Positions 1 to 7,772 of a stretch of 13,619 nucleotides of DNA are shown one piece after another. Numbering within the stretch: the first letter of the stretch is position 1; each line of letters starts with the position of its first letter. The notes below the pieces were generated by a model, which worked only from the letters and a program-made list of their open reading frames with translations, ran no database searches and was not told where the DNA came from. The DNA is from an uncultured Flavobacteriales bacterium (GTDB lineage: Bacteria; Bacteroidota; Bacteroidia; Flavobacteriales; Crocinitomicaceae): positions 1 through 13,619 of the forward strand of contig CAMLIF010000111.1 of assembly GCA_946479985.1 (NCBI GenBank), given 5' to 3'. Made by a program: the position numbers and the translations under genes.

Positions 1-939
1 TGTAGGAGATGTAAGCGTAAAAGAACGTGTAGCGGTGCAACTGTTGGCATCGGTTACCGTTACTGTATATGTATTAGCAGCCAATGCCGTAATGGCATTT
101 GTACCGTCTCCTGTAGGAGTGCCAGGTGTCCAGTCATAGGTATATCCGCCCGCGCCGCCTGTAGGACTAACGCTCGCAGCACCGGTTGTACCGCCGAAGC
201 AGGCAACATTGGTTAATGAACCTGCTGCCGTATTGATCGCAGGAGGAGATGTAAGAGTAAAATTTTGTGTTGCTATACAGCTATTTGCATCTGTTACAGT
301 ACAAGTATATGTTTGAGCAGTTAATCCGGTTACAGAAATTGTTCCATCTCCGGTTGGGTTTCCTGGCGTCCAGTTATAAGAATAACCACCTGCTCCTCCG
401 GTAGGAGTGTTAATAGAGGCAGCTCCGTTCGAGCCACCGAAACAAGATACATTGGTTTGACTATTTGGAGTAACCGTAATAGCAGGAGGTGCCGTAACAG
501 TAAAGTTCTGAGTTTTTGTACAGCCCAAACCATCAGTTACTGTACAAGTCCAAGTTGTTGCTGTTAATCCGGTTACGGAAATTGTTCCGTCGCCTGTTGG
601 ATTTCCAGGAGTCCAGTTATAGCTATATCCACCTAATCCACCGGTAGGCGTATTAATAGAAGCAGCTCCGTTCGATCCGCCGAAACAAGACACATTGGTT
701 TGACTACTTGGAGTTACTACAATGGCTGCTACTTGGGTAACAGTAAAGTTTACCGCAGCTGTACAACCGATGTTGTCAGTTACCGTACATGTCCATGTAC
801 CTGCTGTTAAACCTGTAATAGATGTTGTTCCGTCACCTGTTGGTGTTCCGGGAGTCCAGTTGTAAGTATACGGTGAAATACCACCGCCTGCAGCATTAAC
901 TGTGGCAGCACCTGTTGATCCACCAAAACACGCAATATT
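1..939 (-). repeat. Four tandem 243-bp SprB repeat units
   Basis: On the coding strand, units start at 939, 696, 453 and 210, an exact 243-bp (81-codon) period; the last is cut by the edge after 70 codons. Each starts N(V/I)(S/A)CFGG and carries WTPG, PTGDGT and TVTD. Units 2 and 3 differ at only one of their first 46 residues (Leu or Ala before GGYSY), then diverge, which suggests recent duplication or gene conversion. Each complete unit has three cysteines, and the partial unit 4 has replaced the middle one (YTVTVTD instead of CTVTD). More units probably follow to the left. Confidence 0.92.
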
Positions 940-1923
940 TGTTTGAGAATTAGCAGTAAGAGTTGGTGTAGAAACTGTTAGCGTTGCCTGACTTGAAGTT
1001 GTGCTACACGCACCACCACTTGAGGTAGCGAGACAACGGTATAAATAACCACTCATGCCAGATGATACTCCTGTAATATTGAGTGTAGCTGTTGTGGCAT
1101 TCGAATAAACACCACCATTTGTGATATTACCAAACCCCGAACCAGTGTTCACCTGCCACTGATAACCTGTCGCTCCTGTTGCAGCAATAGTAAACGAAGT
1201 ATTCCCAGTATTACAAACACTTGTGCTCGAAGGAGGTGTGGTAATGGTAGGATTAGTACAGGCTGGTGCTTCGAACAAACGGAAATCATCAAACGCCAAT
1301 TCTTCTGCAAGTGCGTTTGTGCTTGATTCACAACGTATTTCTAAAGTAGTACCTGTACCGGGAATAGAAGCTGAGAATTTAGCAAAGTTATTCGTTAAAG
1401 ATGTTCCATCTCCAAGACCATCATTATTTGTGTCTACTGACAAAGCACCAGTAGCTGAATTCGCGACATTCGGTTGAAAGCTAATAAAGGTAGTCCATGG
1501 ACCAGCATCAATTCTATATTGTATAATCATAAAATCCTGCAGCACAGTAGAAGAACCGTGATCCCAAACTGTTCCCAAAGTTGCTGCAAAATACCCATCG
1601 AAAGTAATTCCTGTCTTTCCAGCAATATTTACCGACCAGGCCACATCTTGTGACGGGTCTCCTGCGGCAAGATTATCAACATCTTCTGCTGCCCAGAATC
1701 TCGATCCCTGCACGTTTGTATACATTGGTGAAGCAGTTATTTCAGCAGTAGTGACCGCTCTAAAATAACGGGTCGCTATAGGAGCTGCGTCATTAAAACT
1801 AGGAGTTCTCGTTCCGTTGCTGGAGGATGCCCCTTCGAAATCATCTACCCAGAATTGGGTTTGAGAGAAACCACTGAAAGCAAAACACATTGCTATCAAG
1901 GTTGTAAATAGTTGTCTTTTCAT
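1..1923 (-). CDS. SprB-repeat secreted surface adhesin (N-terminal part, cut by window edge)
   Basis: An open frame of 641 codons runs from the ATG at 1923 to the left edge with no stop, so the C-terminus is missing. Residues 1-20 form a Sec signal peptide (MKRQ, hydrophobic core, cleavage likely after FSGFS, before QTQFW). Residues about 22-215 look like a beta-sandwich domain (WVDDFEG near the start, FDDFRLFE at the end). Residues about 218-320 look like an Ig-like domain (YQWQVNTG, YLYRCLA). From residue 329 come four 81-residue units with CFGG, YNWTPG, PTGDGT and CTVTD motifs, typical of SprB repeats. Such proteins are usually exported by the type IX secretion system and act in gliding or adhesion. 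The sorting domain expected at the C-terminus lies outside the window, so T9SS export is inferred. The gene has its own TAnnTTTG promoter and an upstream direct-repeat array shared with the collar gene. Confidence 0.9.
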   Translation of the reverse strand, partial: MKRQLFTTLIAMCFAFSGFSQTQFWVDDFEGASSSNGTRTPSFNDAAPIATRYFRAVTTAEITASPMYTNVQGSRFWAAEDVDNLAAGDPSQDVAWSVNIAGKTGITFDGYFAATLGTVWDHGSSTVLQDFMIIQYRIDAGPWTTFISFQPNVANSATGALSVDTNNDGLGDGTSLTNNFAKFSASIPGTGTTLEIRCESSTNALAEELAFDDFRLFEAPACTNPTITTPPSSTSVCNTGNTSFTIAATGATGYQWQVNTGSGFGNITNGGVYSNATTATLNITGVSSGMSGYLYRCLATSSGGACSTTSSQATLTVSTPTLTANSQTNIACFGGSTGAATVNAAGGGISPYTYNWTPGTPTGDGTTSITGLTAGTWTCTVTDNIGCTAAVNFTVTQVAAIVVTPSSQTNVSCFGGSNGAASINTPTGGLGGYSYNWTPGNPTGDGTISVTGLTATTWTCTVTDGLGCTKTQNFTVTAPPAITVTPNSQTNVSCFGGSNGAASINTPTGGAGGYSYNWTPGNPTGDGTISVTGLTAQTYTCTVTDANSCIATQNFTLTSPPAINTAAGSLTNVACFGGTTGAASVSPTGGAGGYTYDWTPGTPTGDGTNAITALAANTYTVTVTDANSCTATRSFTLTSPT

Positions 1924-1977
1924 AATCATAGTGATTAATTTGATCTTGTTTTTTGACTTTACATTACTTAGTCAATA

Positions 1978-1985
1978 CAAAGATA
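1978..1985 (-). promoter_or_regulatory. Bacteroidota -7 box of the adhesin gene
   Basis: The minus strand reads TATCTTTG, a full match to the Bacteroidota -7 consensus TAnnTTTG. It lies 54 bp before the ATG at 1923, which implies a leader of roughly 45-50 nt. No TTG -33 element is visible at the usual distance, which fits a promoter that depends on an activator bound to the repeats just upstream. Confidence 0.6.
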
Positions 1986-2017
1986 ATTTGAACGCGAAGC
2001 TATAAATTAAAAATGGT

Positions 2018-2047
2018 ATGAACGACAGAAATACGTGCATGAACGAC
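2018..2047 (-). promoter_or_regulatory. 21-bp-phased direct repeats upstream of the adhesin promoter (putative activator sites)
   Basis: Two identical 9-mers, plus-strand ATGAACGAC, start at 2018 and 2039, exactly 21 bp or two helical turns apart. Both are followed by A/G-rich sequence (AGAAA and GAAAA). A weaker copy (6 of 9) starts at 2060 in the same phase. On the coding strand the core is CGTTCAT, which resembles the GTTnAT core of LytTR-family response-regulator half sites; those are also direct repeats about 21 bp apart. The proximal copy lies 32 bp from the -7 box. The regulator identity is inferred; no regulator gene of that type is in the window. Confidence 0.55.
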
Positions 2048-2075
2048 GAAAATTCTGTTTTTAACGTCCAATCGC

Positions 2076-3002
2076 TTAATTAAAAGACGATCCGATTATT
2101 GGTTTTAAGCTTGCAAACTGCTTCGCAGTAAGGATTCCTTTTTCACCTCCTAGTATGTGAATATCAATAACCTCACCATCGCGGCAGGCTACCGAAATTG
2201 ATTTTTCAGATGTTTCGGTTATTGTTCCGGGATTGGTAGTATGATTTTCCTGTGATAATTCAGCGGAAACTAACTTAACCGGGGTTCCCATCAACAGAGC
2301 ATCAGCTCCCTGATTCCAGGGATTGCAAGCCTTTATAAGGTCAACAATTTCTGTTGCTGACATGTGTTTCCAGCGAATACTGGTATCCTCGGCTTCCGGT
2401 TTTTCAAAATAGCGTGCATCACCCGGATCTTGTGCCTGAGAAGGAATGAAAGATCCGTATTGGACCATCTCAGCAATATTCAGACAAACCAAGGCCATTC
2501 GTTCGCTCATTTTTACCGCAAGAATTCCATATGTGTCTGTTGGTTCAACAGGAATGGTCTCTTTAAGTATCAAATCTCCTTCATCAAATTCTGAATTCAT
2601 AAAATGGACACTTATCGCAGTTTCATTTTCGCCATAGCGCAATACTTCGAACAAGGGCATAGGACCTCTGTATTGAGGTAACGGACCAGGGTGAAAATTG
2701 ATAAACTTTAGTGCTCCATAAGACAATATTTCCTCCGAAAGCAGAAACGGAAAAGAGATACTGAAAATATAGTCGGGTCTCAATTCATCTATCCATGTTC
2801 TTAATCCTTTTAAACTCGTTCTATCATTAAACGAACTAAGTGCAAAACCTCCGTGTTTCGCTTCATTCTCAAGAATTTTTAATACTTCCGGTTCTGCTTT
2901 TCCAACACCAACACCACAGAGATATTTTTCAAAACCGAGTTGTTGTAAGGCAGGGAATGCAAATCTCCCACCACATAAAACAAGTATTTTAGGTGTTTCC
3001 AT
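2076..3002 (-). CDS. Formyltransferase, Fmt-like fold, substrate unknown
   Basis: A 308-residue protein with the N10-formyl-tetrahydrofolate-dependent formyltransferase fold. The core motif INFHPGPLPQYRG (101-113) supplies catalytic-type Asn102 and His104, and FDEGD (139-143) supplies Asp140, matching the Asn-His-Asp triad of Fmt, PurN and ArnA-type enzymes. Residues about 205-300 look like a formyltransferase C-terminal domain, so length and layout resemble methionyl-tRNA formyltransferase. The N-terminus (KILVLCGGRFAFPALQQLG) departs from housekeeping Fmt. The gene sits behind a binding-protein-like gene rather than with peptide deformylase, so a dedicated substrate (amino sugar, amino acid or peptide) is more likely. 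The ATG at 3002 overlaps the upstream stop (TAATG), implying translational coupling. Confidence 0.82.
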   Translation of the reverse strand: METPKILVLCGGRFAFPALQQLGFEKYLCGVGVGKAEPEVLKILENEAKHGGFALSSFNDRTSLKGLRTWIDELRPDYIFSISFPFLLSEEILSYGALKFINFHPGPLPQYRGPMPLFEVLRYGENETAISVHFMNSEFDEGDLILKETIPVEPTDTYGILAVKMSERMALVCLNIAEMVQYGSFIPSQAQDPGDARYFEKPEAEDTSIRWKHMSATEIVDLIKACNPWNQGADALLMGTPVKLVSAELSQENHTTNPGTITETSEKSISVACRDGEVIDIHILGGEKGILTAKQFASLKPIIGSSFN

Positions 3003-4150
3003 TAGATACAGGTATAACTGTTAAACCATCCGGACACAGCATTCTCAAGCGGTAATGCGAGTAATTGTTCGAAAATAACCGAAGGATCTTCTATTGTTTC
3101 GTCAACTACCAATTCGCAACGATTGTCTTCTGACGAAATTAAATGAACTTTGTATAGAGGAGCCAATGAATAATTATAAGATTTGCTGAAACGAACTTTA
3201 CCGCGTGGCGTTTCCAATTCAAGGGATCTCAATCCCTCAGCGGTTTCGGTGGTATTATTTAAATTCACTTCTTTCTCTTCCAGTGCTAAAGCAATTAAAC
3301 CTGCTTCCCAGCCCAAAAGCGAAAACAAGTTTGCTGTTCTTCCACGCTCTTGCATTGATTCAATAAACAATCTATTTGATTCATGCGGAAGTCCACGAGA
3401 CCATGCTGCAATTCCTTTTACATTGGATCCTATAAATTCTGCATCCTGAAGCATTGATTCCTCTAAAGCGAACGGGGAAAGGTATACCGGTAACTCCTGT
3501 TTCGGAAAATGTCTGTTCAATTCATTGAAGAACCATTGGGTGTAATCTCCGCTAAACAATGCTATTATTGCGCTTTTTGGAGATTCTTTCAAATTATCAA
3601 TCAACGGCTGCATGGAGAAATCTTCTCGCGTATAACCGGTAGCGTGGTTAAAACAAATCTGTCCCCCGGAAAGCGAAAACCCATTAAAAGCTGCGTAAGT
3701 ATGGAGATACCCCCCATCGTAATAACCCGTGGTAATTCCGGCCTGTTTAAAGCCATCGGAAAACGCCATTTTACCGCTCAACATACTACCAAGTCCATTA
3801 TGCAGGGAATGATAGAAAATATTCGGGGAAGATGGCCACTCCTGAGGTAAATTAGCTCCGGAATCAAGCACTATAAGGATTCTATTTGCAGCATTGAACA
3901 GCGGCCTCAAAGCCTGGGCTATCCTGTGACTTATGTATGCAAACACAATTTTAGCATCGTGATGCATTAAAAGCTGCTCGGCTGCGCGATAACATTGCTG
4001 TTTATCTGAACCGAAACCAATATTTTCTGTTACTACACGAAAGGTTTCCTTTTCATTGGTTTTCAATGAGCATTTCAGTCCTTCAAAAATATCGAAACTC
4101 ATTCCCTCATAGAACGTTGATCTAGGTAATAACAATCCGATGGTGTACAT
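3002..4150 (-). CDS. Periplasmic-binding-protein type I fold protein (LivJ/AmiC-like), no signal peptide
   Basis: A 382-residue protein resembling substrate-binding proteins of branched-chain amino acid and amide ABC transporters. The first strand of the fold (YTIGLLLPRSTFYEG) begins at residue 2, where the family normally has a 20-30 residue signal peptide. The gene start is tightly bounded by a hairpin, so a missed N-terminal extension is unlikely. Other family-like stretches are KIVFAYISHRIAQALRPLF (first lobe), a strand ending IIALFSGDY near the middle, and LLGWEAGLIALALE late in the protein. No permease or ATPase gene is nearby. A cytoplasmic ligand sensor, as in the AmiC amide sensor, or an accessory of the formyltransferase is more plausible than transport. 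Its stop shares one base with the formyltransferase start. The function is unknown. Confidence 0.72.
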   Translation of the reverse strand: MYTIGLLLPRSTFYEGMSFDIFEGLKCSLKTNEKETFRVVTENIGFGSDKQQCYRAAEQLLMHHDAKIVFAYISHRIAQALRPLFNAANRILIVLDSGANLPQEWPSSPNIFYHSLHNGLGSMLSGKMAFSDGFKQAGITTGYYDGGYLHTYAAFNGFSLSGGQICFNHATGYTREDFSMQPLIDNLKESPKSAIIALFSGDYTQWFFNELNRHFPKQELPVYLSPFALEESMLQDAEFIGSNVKGIAAWSRGLPHESNRLFIESMQERGRTANLFSLLGWEAGLIALALEEKEVNLNNTTETAEGLRSLELETPRGKVRFSKSYNYSLAPLYKVHLISSEDNRCELVVDETIEDPSVIFEQLLALPLENAVSGWFNSYTCI

Positions 4151-4166
4151 ACGCTTTCAGATATAA

Positions 4167-4198
4167 CAAAGGAAGGAAACTAAAGCTTCCTTCCTTTG
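4167..4198 (-). terminator. Intercistronic hairpin after the collar gene
   Basis: A perfect 12-bp inverted repeat (CAAAGGAAGGAA paired with TTCCTTCCTTTG) with an 8-nt loop lies 19 bp after the collar stop and 16 bp before the next start. The minus strand continues TTATATCT, not a strong U-tract, so termination would be partial. It may stabilise the collar mRNA or lower expression of the two downstream genes. There is no room for a separate promoter between hairpin and start. Confidence 0.7.
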
Positions 4199-4217
4199 CA
4201 TGTGTTTAACAATAACC

Positions 4218-4775
4218 TTATGGACGACTTGGGAAGATTCCCTGAGTTGCTATTGAATAGTTCATACACAAGTAAGGATTCAATAATGAGAAAGGTTGAC
4301 TTCCTCCTGCAATATCTGTTGATCCTGAAACTACCGCCGGAGCAGCAAATTCATTGGTGCCCGGTGTTTCAGTGTAAACCGTAGTCGTTGCATTGAAACC
4401 CAGATATGCTCCATCCGGTGAGTTTGCATCACCAATAGATCCGTTTACTTTCAGTTGAACACGCGCCGAATTCAATGTGTGAACGTGCTGCGGCAAGTTA
4501 GCGCTTGTTAAAGAAGTGCTTTCAACACCTCCAACTTCTCCCATGGAATATGAAGACAATCCAGGACCTTGTCCCTGGCCAATTGGAGCACGTCCCTGTA
4601 AATCAGGCAAGGCGAATGTTGTTTGACCGTTACCCCCATAAGTTGTTCCCAACAAAGAGAAAAGTGCTGTGTTTTGAGCAATGCTCAGGATCTGACCTTG
4701 ACAAGTCATGTAACCTTTTGGAGCAAAATTGAATCCGAAGACTTTTACTTCACCGATAAATGGTTCTGTAGACAT
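4218..4775 (-). CDS. Phage tail collar / MdpB-like protein
   Basis: A 185-residue protein of the bacterial tail-collar family (microcystin-dependent protein MdpB type). The order of motifs is complete: PFIGEVKVFGFNFAPKGY (5-22) with CQGQ (25-28), ALFSLLGTTYGGNGQTTFAL (37-56), LPDLQGRAPIG (56-66), then GEVGGVESTSLTSANLPQHVH (79-99), and a C-terminal NPYLCMNYSIATQGIFPSR segment. The length is normal for the family. It has no signal peptide or membrane segment. In phages this domain ends tail fibres; the cellular homologues have no settled function. No sheath, tube, baseplate or other tail gene is in the window, so it is not part of a visible prophage. It is the first gene of a probable three-gene operon. 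Confidence 0.88.
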   Translation of the reverse strand: MSTEPFIGEVKVFGFNFAPKGYMTCQGQILSIAQNTALFSLLGTTYGGNGQTTFALPDLQGRAPIGQGQGPGLSSYSMGEVGGVESTSLTSANLPQHVHTLNSARVQLKVNGSIGDANSPDGAYLGFNATTTVYTETPGTNEFAAPAVVSGSTDIAGGSQPFSLLNPYLCMNYSIATQGIFPSRP

Positions 4776-4834
4776 AATTATTAATTGTTTATAGTTACTA
4801 GTGAATAATTCGAATCACCGCATGTGAATCCTAA

Positions 4835-4842
4835 CGAAACTA
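4835..4842 (-). promoter_or_regulatory. Candidate -7 box of the collar operon
   Basis: The minus strand reads TAGTTTCG, one mismatch from TAnnTTTG, 59 bp before the collar ATG. The distance from the box to the nearest phased repeat (33 bp) is almost the same as at the adhesin promoter (32 bp), which supports the choice of this imperfect box. Confidence 0.4.
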
Positions 4843-4875
4843 GTAGATACGAATTAACGTAAGGAGCTTTTTGCT

Positions 4876-4926
4876 ATAAACAAGCGAAATATATGTATGA
4901 ACGACAAAATAATACTCACAAAAGAC
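4876..4926 (-). promoter_or_regulatory. 21-bp-phased repeat array upstream of the collar operon
   Basis: A perfect ATGAACGAC copy starts at 4897. Degenerate copies (6 of 9 each) start exactly 21 bp away on both sides, at 4876 (ATAAACAAG) and 4918 (ACAAAAGAC). The 4876 copy also matches the downstream flank of the adhesin site (GAAATA). Another near-perfect copy (ATGAACGAA, 8 of 9) starts at 4981, four 21-bp steps from 4897, but the two intervening positions do not match, so that phase may be chance. The rest of the 234-bp gap between the collar gene and the oxidoreductase holds nothing recognisable. Confidence 0.5.
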
Positions 4927-5009
4927 GAATCATTATTTCGATCCCGAATATTCAATCAAAACAGATGTAGTCCTATCAGGATGAACGAATACAGAAATAT
5001 TCCCGGATT

Positions 5010-6029
5010 TTATGACACGGCAGATTTAACCAGTGGCGAAACCTGAGTACCAATCAGTTCTATAGCCTTCATAAATTTCTGATGTGTCAATCCGGCGTCC
5101 ATTTGAAATGTGAACCTGGAAATTCCACCCAATGATTCACTGTGACGAACTATTTTTTCCGCTACTTCTGTTGGATCACCAACCAGTAATGCTCCCAGTT
5201 TACCGTTTTGCGCATCAAAGCGTTCACGGGTTACCGGCGCAAACCCTCGTTCTTTTCCAATTTTGGTGAACATTTCTGCATATCCCGGGTAATAATCAGC
5301 AATTGCTTCTTCTTTTGTGGAGGCTACATAACCCAGGGAGTGCAGACCTACTTTCCGGAGTTCCGGATCATGGCCGGCTTCTGCCCAGGCTTCTCTATAC
5401 AAATCAATCAAGGGCCTGAAACGATATGTTTCTCCGCCAATTACTGCAACCATCAATGGTAATCCAAGTTCTCCTGCTCGAACAAAAGACGCGGGAGTCC
5501 CTCCAACTCCAAGCCAAACGGGTAATTTCTCCTGCAATGGTCTCGGATAGATTGCCTGGTTCCTTAGTTCAGGACGAAATTGTCCGGACCAGTTTACTAT
5601 TTCGTTCTGCTGAATTTGAAGTAAAAGCTCCAGTTTTTCGGCAAACAATGCGTCATAATCATTCAAATTATATCCGAATAACGGAAATGCTTCTATAAAT
5701 GATCCACGCCCCGCAACGATTTCTGCCCGACCATTGGAAATAAGGTCCAGCGTTGCGAAATTCTGAAAAACACGCACCGGATCGGCGGCGCTCAGAACGG
5801 TCACCGCACTGGTTAATCGGATGTTCTTAGTTCTTGAAGCCGCAGCGGCCAGAATCATTGATGGAGCAGAGTCTAAAAACTCTTTTCTATGATGTTCACC
5901 AATTCCAAAGATATCCAACCCAACCTGGTCAGCTAATTCAATTCGCTCCAATAATTCATTTATCGCCTGAGCATTGCTTATTGTTGAATTTGCAGGCACC
6001 GCCGCAAAACTGTCTATCCCAATTTCCAT
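5010..6029 (-). CDS. LLM-class flavin-dependent oxidoreductase (luciferase-like)
   Basis: A 339-residue bacterial-luciferase-like monooxygenase, expected to be a cytoplasmic TIM-barrel enzyme using reduced FMN. Family marks are MEIGIDSF at strand 1, GLDIFGIGEHHRKEF (about 38-52), IRLTSAVTVLSAADPVR (strand plus loop binding flavin), LDLISNGRAEIVAGRGSF (about 94-111) and LPVWLGVGGTPASFVRAGELG (about 169-189). The VAGRGSF motif and the length resemble the LLM group typified by Agrobacterium Atu2307. The substrate cannot be told from sequence. It starts 38 bp after the original stop of the ABC-F gene on the same strand, and no promoter is obvious between them, so it may be co-transcribed with that gene. 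Confidence 0.87.
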   Translation of the reverse strand: MEIGIDSFAAVPANSTISNAQAINELLERIELADQVGLDIFGIGEHHRKEFLDSAPSMILAAAASRTKNIRLTSAVTVLSAADPVRVFQNFATLDLISNGRAEIVAGRGSFIEAFPLFGYNLNDYDALFAEKLELLLQIQQNEIVNWSGQFRPELRNQAIYPRPLQEKLPVWLGVGGTPASFVRAGELGLPLMVAVIGGETYRFRPLIDLYREAWAEAGHDPELRKVGLHSLGYVASTKEEAIADYYPGYAEMFTKIGKERGFAPVTRERFDAQNGKLGALLVGDPTEVAEKIVRHSESLGGISRFTFQMDAGLTHQKFMKAIELIGTQVSPLVKSAVS

Positions 6030-6067
6030 ACTGAATTAAAATTAAGGATTATTTCAGTGAGGAGCGG

Positions 6068-7663
6068 TTACTTCGAGGTAAGCTTTATTGTGCGTTCAAC
6101 GCGAATCTCTTTCAGAAAATCTTCATCATGAGATACAACTATCAGTGTTCCCTAGTATTCGTTAATGGCTGCTGTGAGTATCAGGATGTTTTGGAGGTCT
6201 AAATTATTCGTTGGCTCATCGAGAAAAATAATGTCTGGTGATTGATCCGCAATTGTCAAACAACAAAGTACCAGGCGCATTCGTTCTCCGCCGCTTAACG
6301 CATTACACGACTTGTCCCAGCTATGCTTTGTAAACAGAAACCGATTGAGCCGGACCTTAATTTCATGCTCCTGGAGTGCTAAATGATTAAATTTCAGGGC
6401 TTGCTCATAAACAGTCAGGTTGTTTTCTATCAGGGAATAGTCCTGATCAATATAGACTGATTTTATTTCGGCCCGATGTACTGTCCCGACGAGTGGATTC
6501 AAACTGCCTGAAATAAGCCGAATCAATGTTGTTTTACCTGAACCGTTGACTCCTTTCAAAGCAACACGTTCTCCGCTGACAATTTCCAGGTTCAAATTGT
6601 ATTTCCATAGGAATTCGTCATTATATTTAACGTTGATTTCTGAGGCTGAAAACAATCGTTTGCCATGATGCAACTGTGAATGATCGAACCCAAATTTCAT
6701 CTTGCCAATATCAGGGATTTCATTCCGCAATTCGGTTAATTCCTCTGAAATTCCCGACAGTTTTTCAGAATGAACATCTTTGAGTTTTGAGGTGCTTTTT
6801 TCAGCATTGTTCCTTAGCGTGTTCAACATAATGGTTGCAACTCCGGCTTTCTCCTGTTTTTTCTTTCCACGCGCATCCAATTTATGCTGTCGCTCCAACG
6901 TTTCACGCTCTTTCTCTTTTGCTTTCCGAAGGGCTTTTTCTTTAGTTTTCAAAGCGTGATTCAAAGCGTCAGACTCTAATTGCTTTTGTTCAGCATAAAA
7001 ATCATACGAGCCGCCATAAACCATGATTGCCCGAGAATTCAACTCGCAAACTGTGTTCAATAAATTCAATAGTTTCCGGTCGTGACTAACCACGATCAGC
7101 GTACACATTGAAGATCTGATAAACTGATAAAGCAATTCACGGCTTTCAGCATCCAAATGATTGCTGGGTTCGTCCAAAAGAATCAATTCCGGTTGATAAA
7201 TGGAAATTCCTGCGAGAAACACTTTGGTTTTTTGTCCACCGCTGAGAGTTTCCATTTTTCGGTTCAATTCCAAATCAGATAATTGCCAATAGGAAAGTGC
7301 TTCTGCACACTTTTCCTCTATGGTCCAATCATCATCAAGCAGCTCCAGGTTCGCTTCTGACATTTGTCCGCCGAGGATTTCTTTTAATGCTGTGAGTTTA
7401 TCTTCAACGCGAAGCGCCTGCGCAATGGTTAAATGATCATACTGCCCTAAAATTTGCGGAACATAATACGGAAAGCTGTCTGTTCTAAGCTGACCTGAGA
7501 AAGAATTCAGTTCGCCGGAAATGAGTTTCAAAAGTGTCGATTTACCAACTCCGTTGTTTCCCACAAGAGCTACTTTATCGCCTTTACCGACAATAAGATT
7601 GATGTTGCTGAACAGCAACGATTTGTTCGAATGTGTATATGTAATATTTTGTAAAATAAGCAT
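6068..7663 (-). pseudogene. ABC-F family ATPase interrupted by an in-frame amber codon near the 3' end
   Basis: Two ATP-binding domains are joined by a charged coiled-coil linker, with no membrane segments, as in ribosome-associated ABC-F proteins (translation factors or antibiotic-resistance type). Numbering from the upstream ATG at 7696, domain 1 has GNNGVGKST (46-54), LSGGQ (151-155), LILLDEP (171-177) and VVSHD (202-206). The linker covers about 235-335. Domain 2 has GVNGSGKTT (382-390), LSGGE (467-471) and FLDEPTNNLD (491-500). A TAG at 6154-6152 follows INEY. The same frame then continues GTLIVVSHDEDFLKEI to a TAA at 6070-6068, so the second H-loop (VVSHD) and 27 residues are cut off. 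I prefer the start at 7663 (MLILQNITYTH), the usual family N-terminus. The protein is probably inactive unless the stop is read through or is a sequencing error. Confidence 0.85.
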
Positions 7664-7772
7664 GTTTTGTTTCTTTAAACAGTGAATAACTGACATAACC
7701 AGAGTTTTGGTTTGTCGCGAATTTGTTTGAAGAAATGCTTTTTTACATGGAGTGATCTTTGATTTAACGTTG

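Noticed and set aside
1..939. Regular repeats as a CRISPR array
   Set aside because: The 243-bp period is in frame, codes for SprB-type units throughout, and has no short repeat/spacer alternation.
2076..3002. Housekeeping methionyl-tRNA formyltransferase (fmt)
   Set aside because: The triad fits, but the N-terminus is divergent and the operon context is wrong. I kept only the broader formyltransferase call.
4218..4775. Prophage or contractile injection system
   Set aside because: Only the collar-domain protein is present. No sheath, tube, baseplate, lysis or integrase gene is seen, and this family is common as a cellular protein.
4943..5007. GAATATT-containing inverted repeat after the oxidoreductase gene as a terminator
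   Set aside because: The arms are self-palindromic, only about 7 bp pair, the loop is over 40 nt, and no U-tract follows.
5208..5698. Plus-strand open frames inside the flavin oxidoreductase gene
   Set aside because: They are antisense to a well-conserved protein and have no recognisable motifs or promoter.
7664..7696. Upstream ATG at 7696 as the ABC-F start
   Set aside because: ABC-F proteins normally begin at the MLILQNI-type strand; the extra 11 residues have no family counterpart. It cannot be fully excluded.
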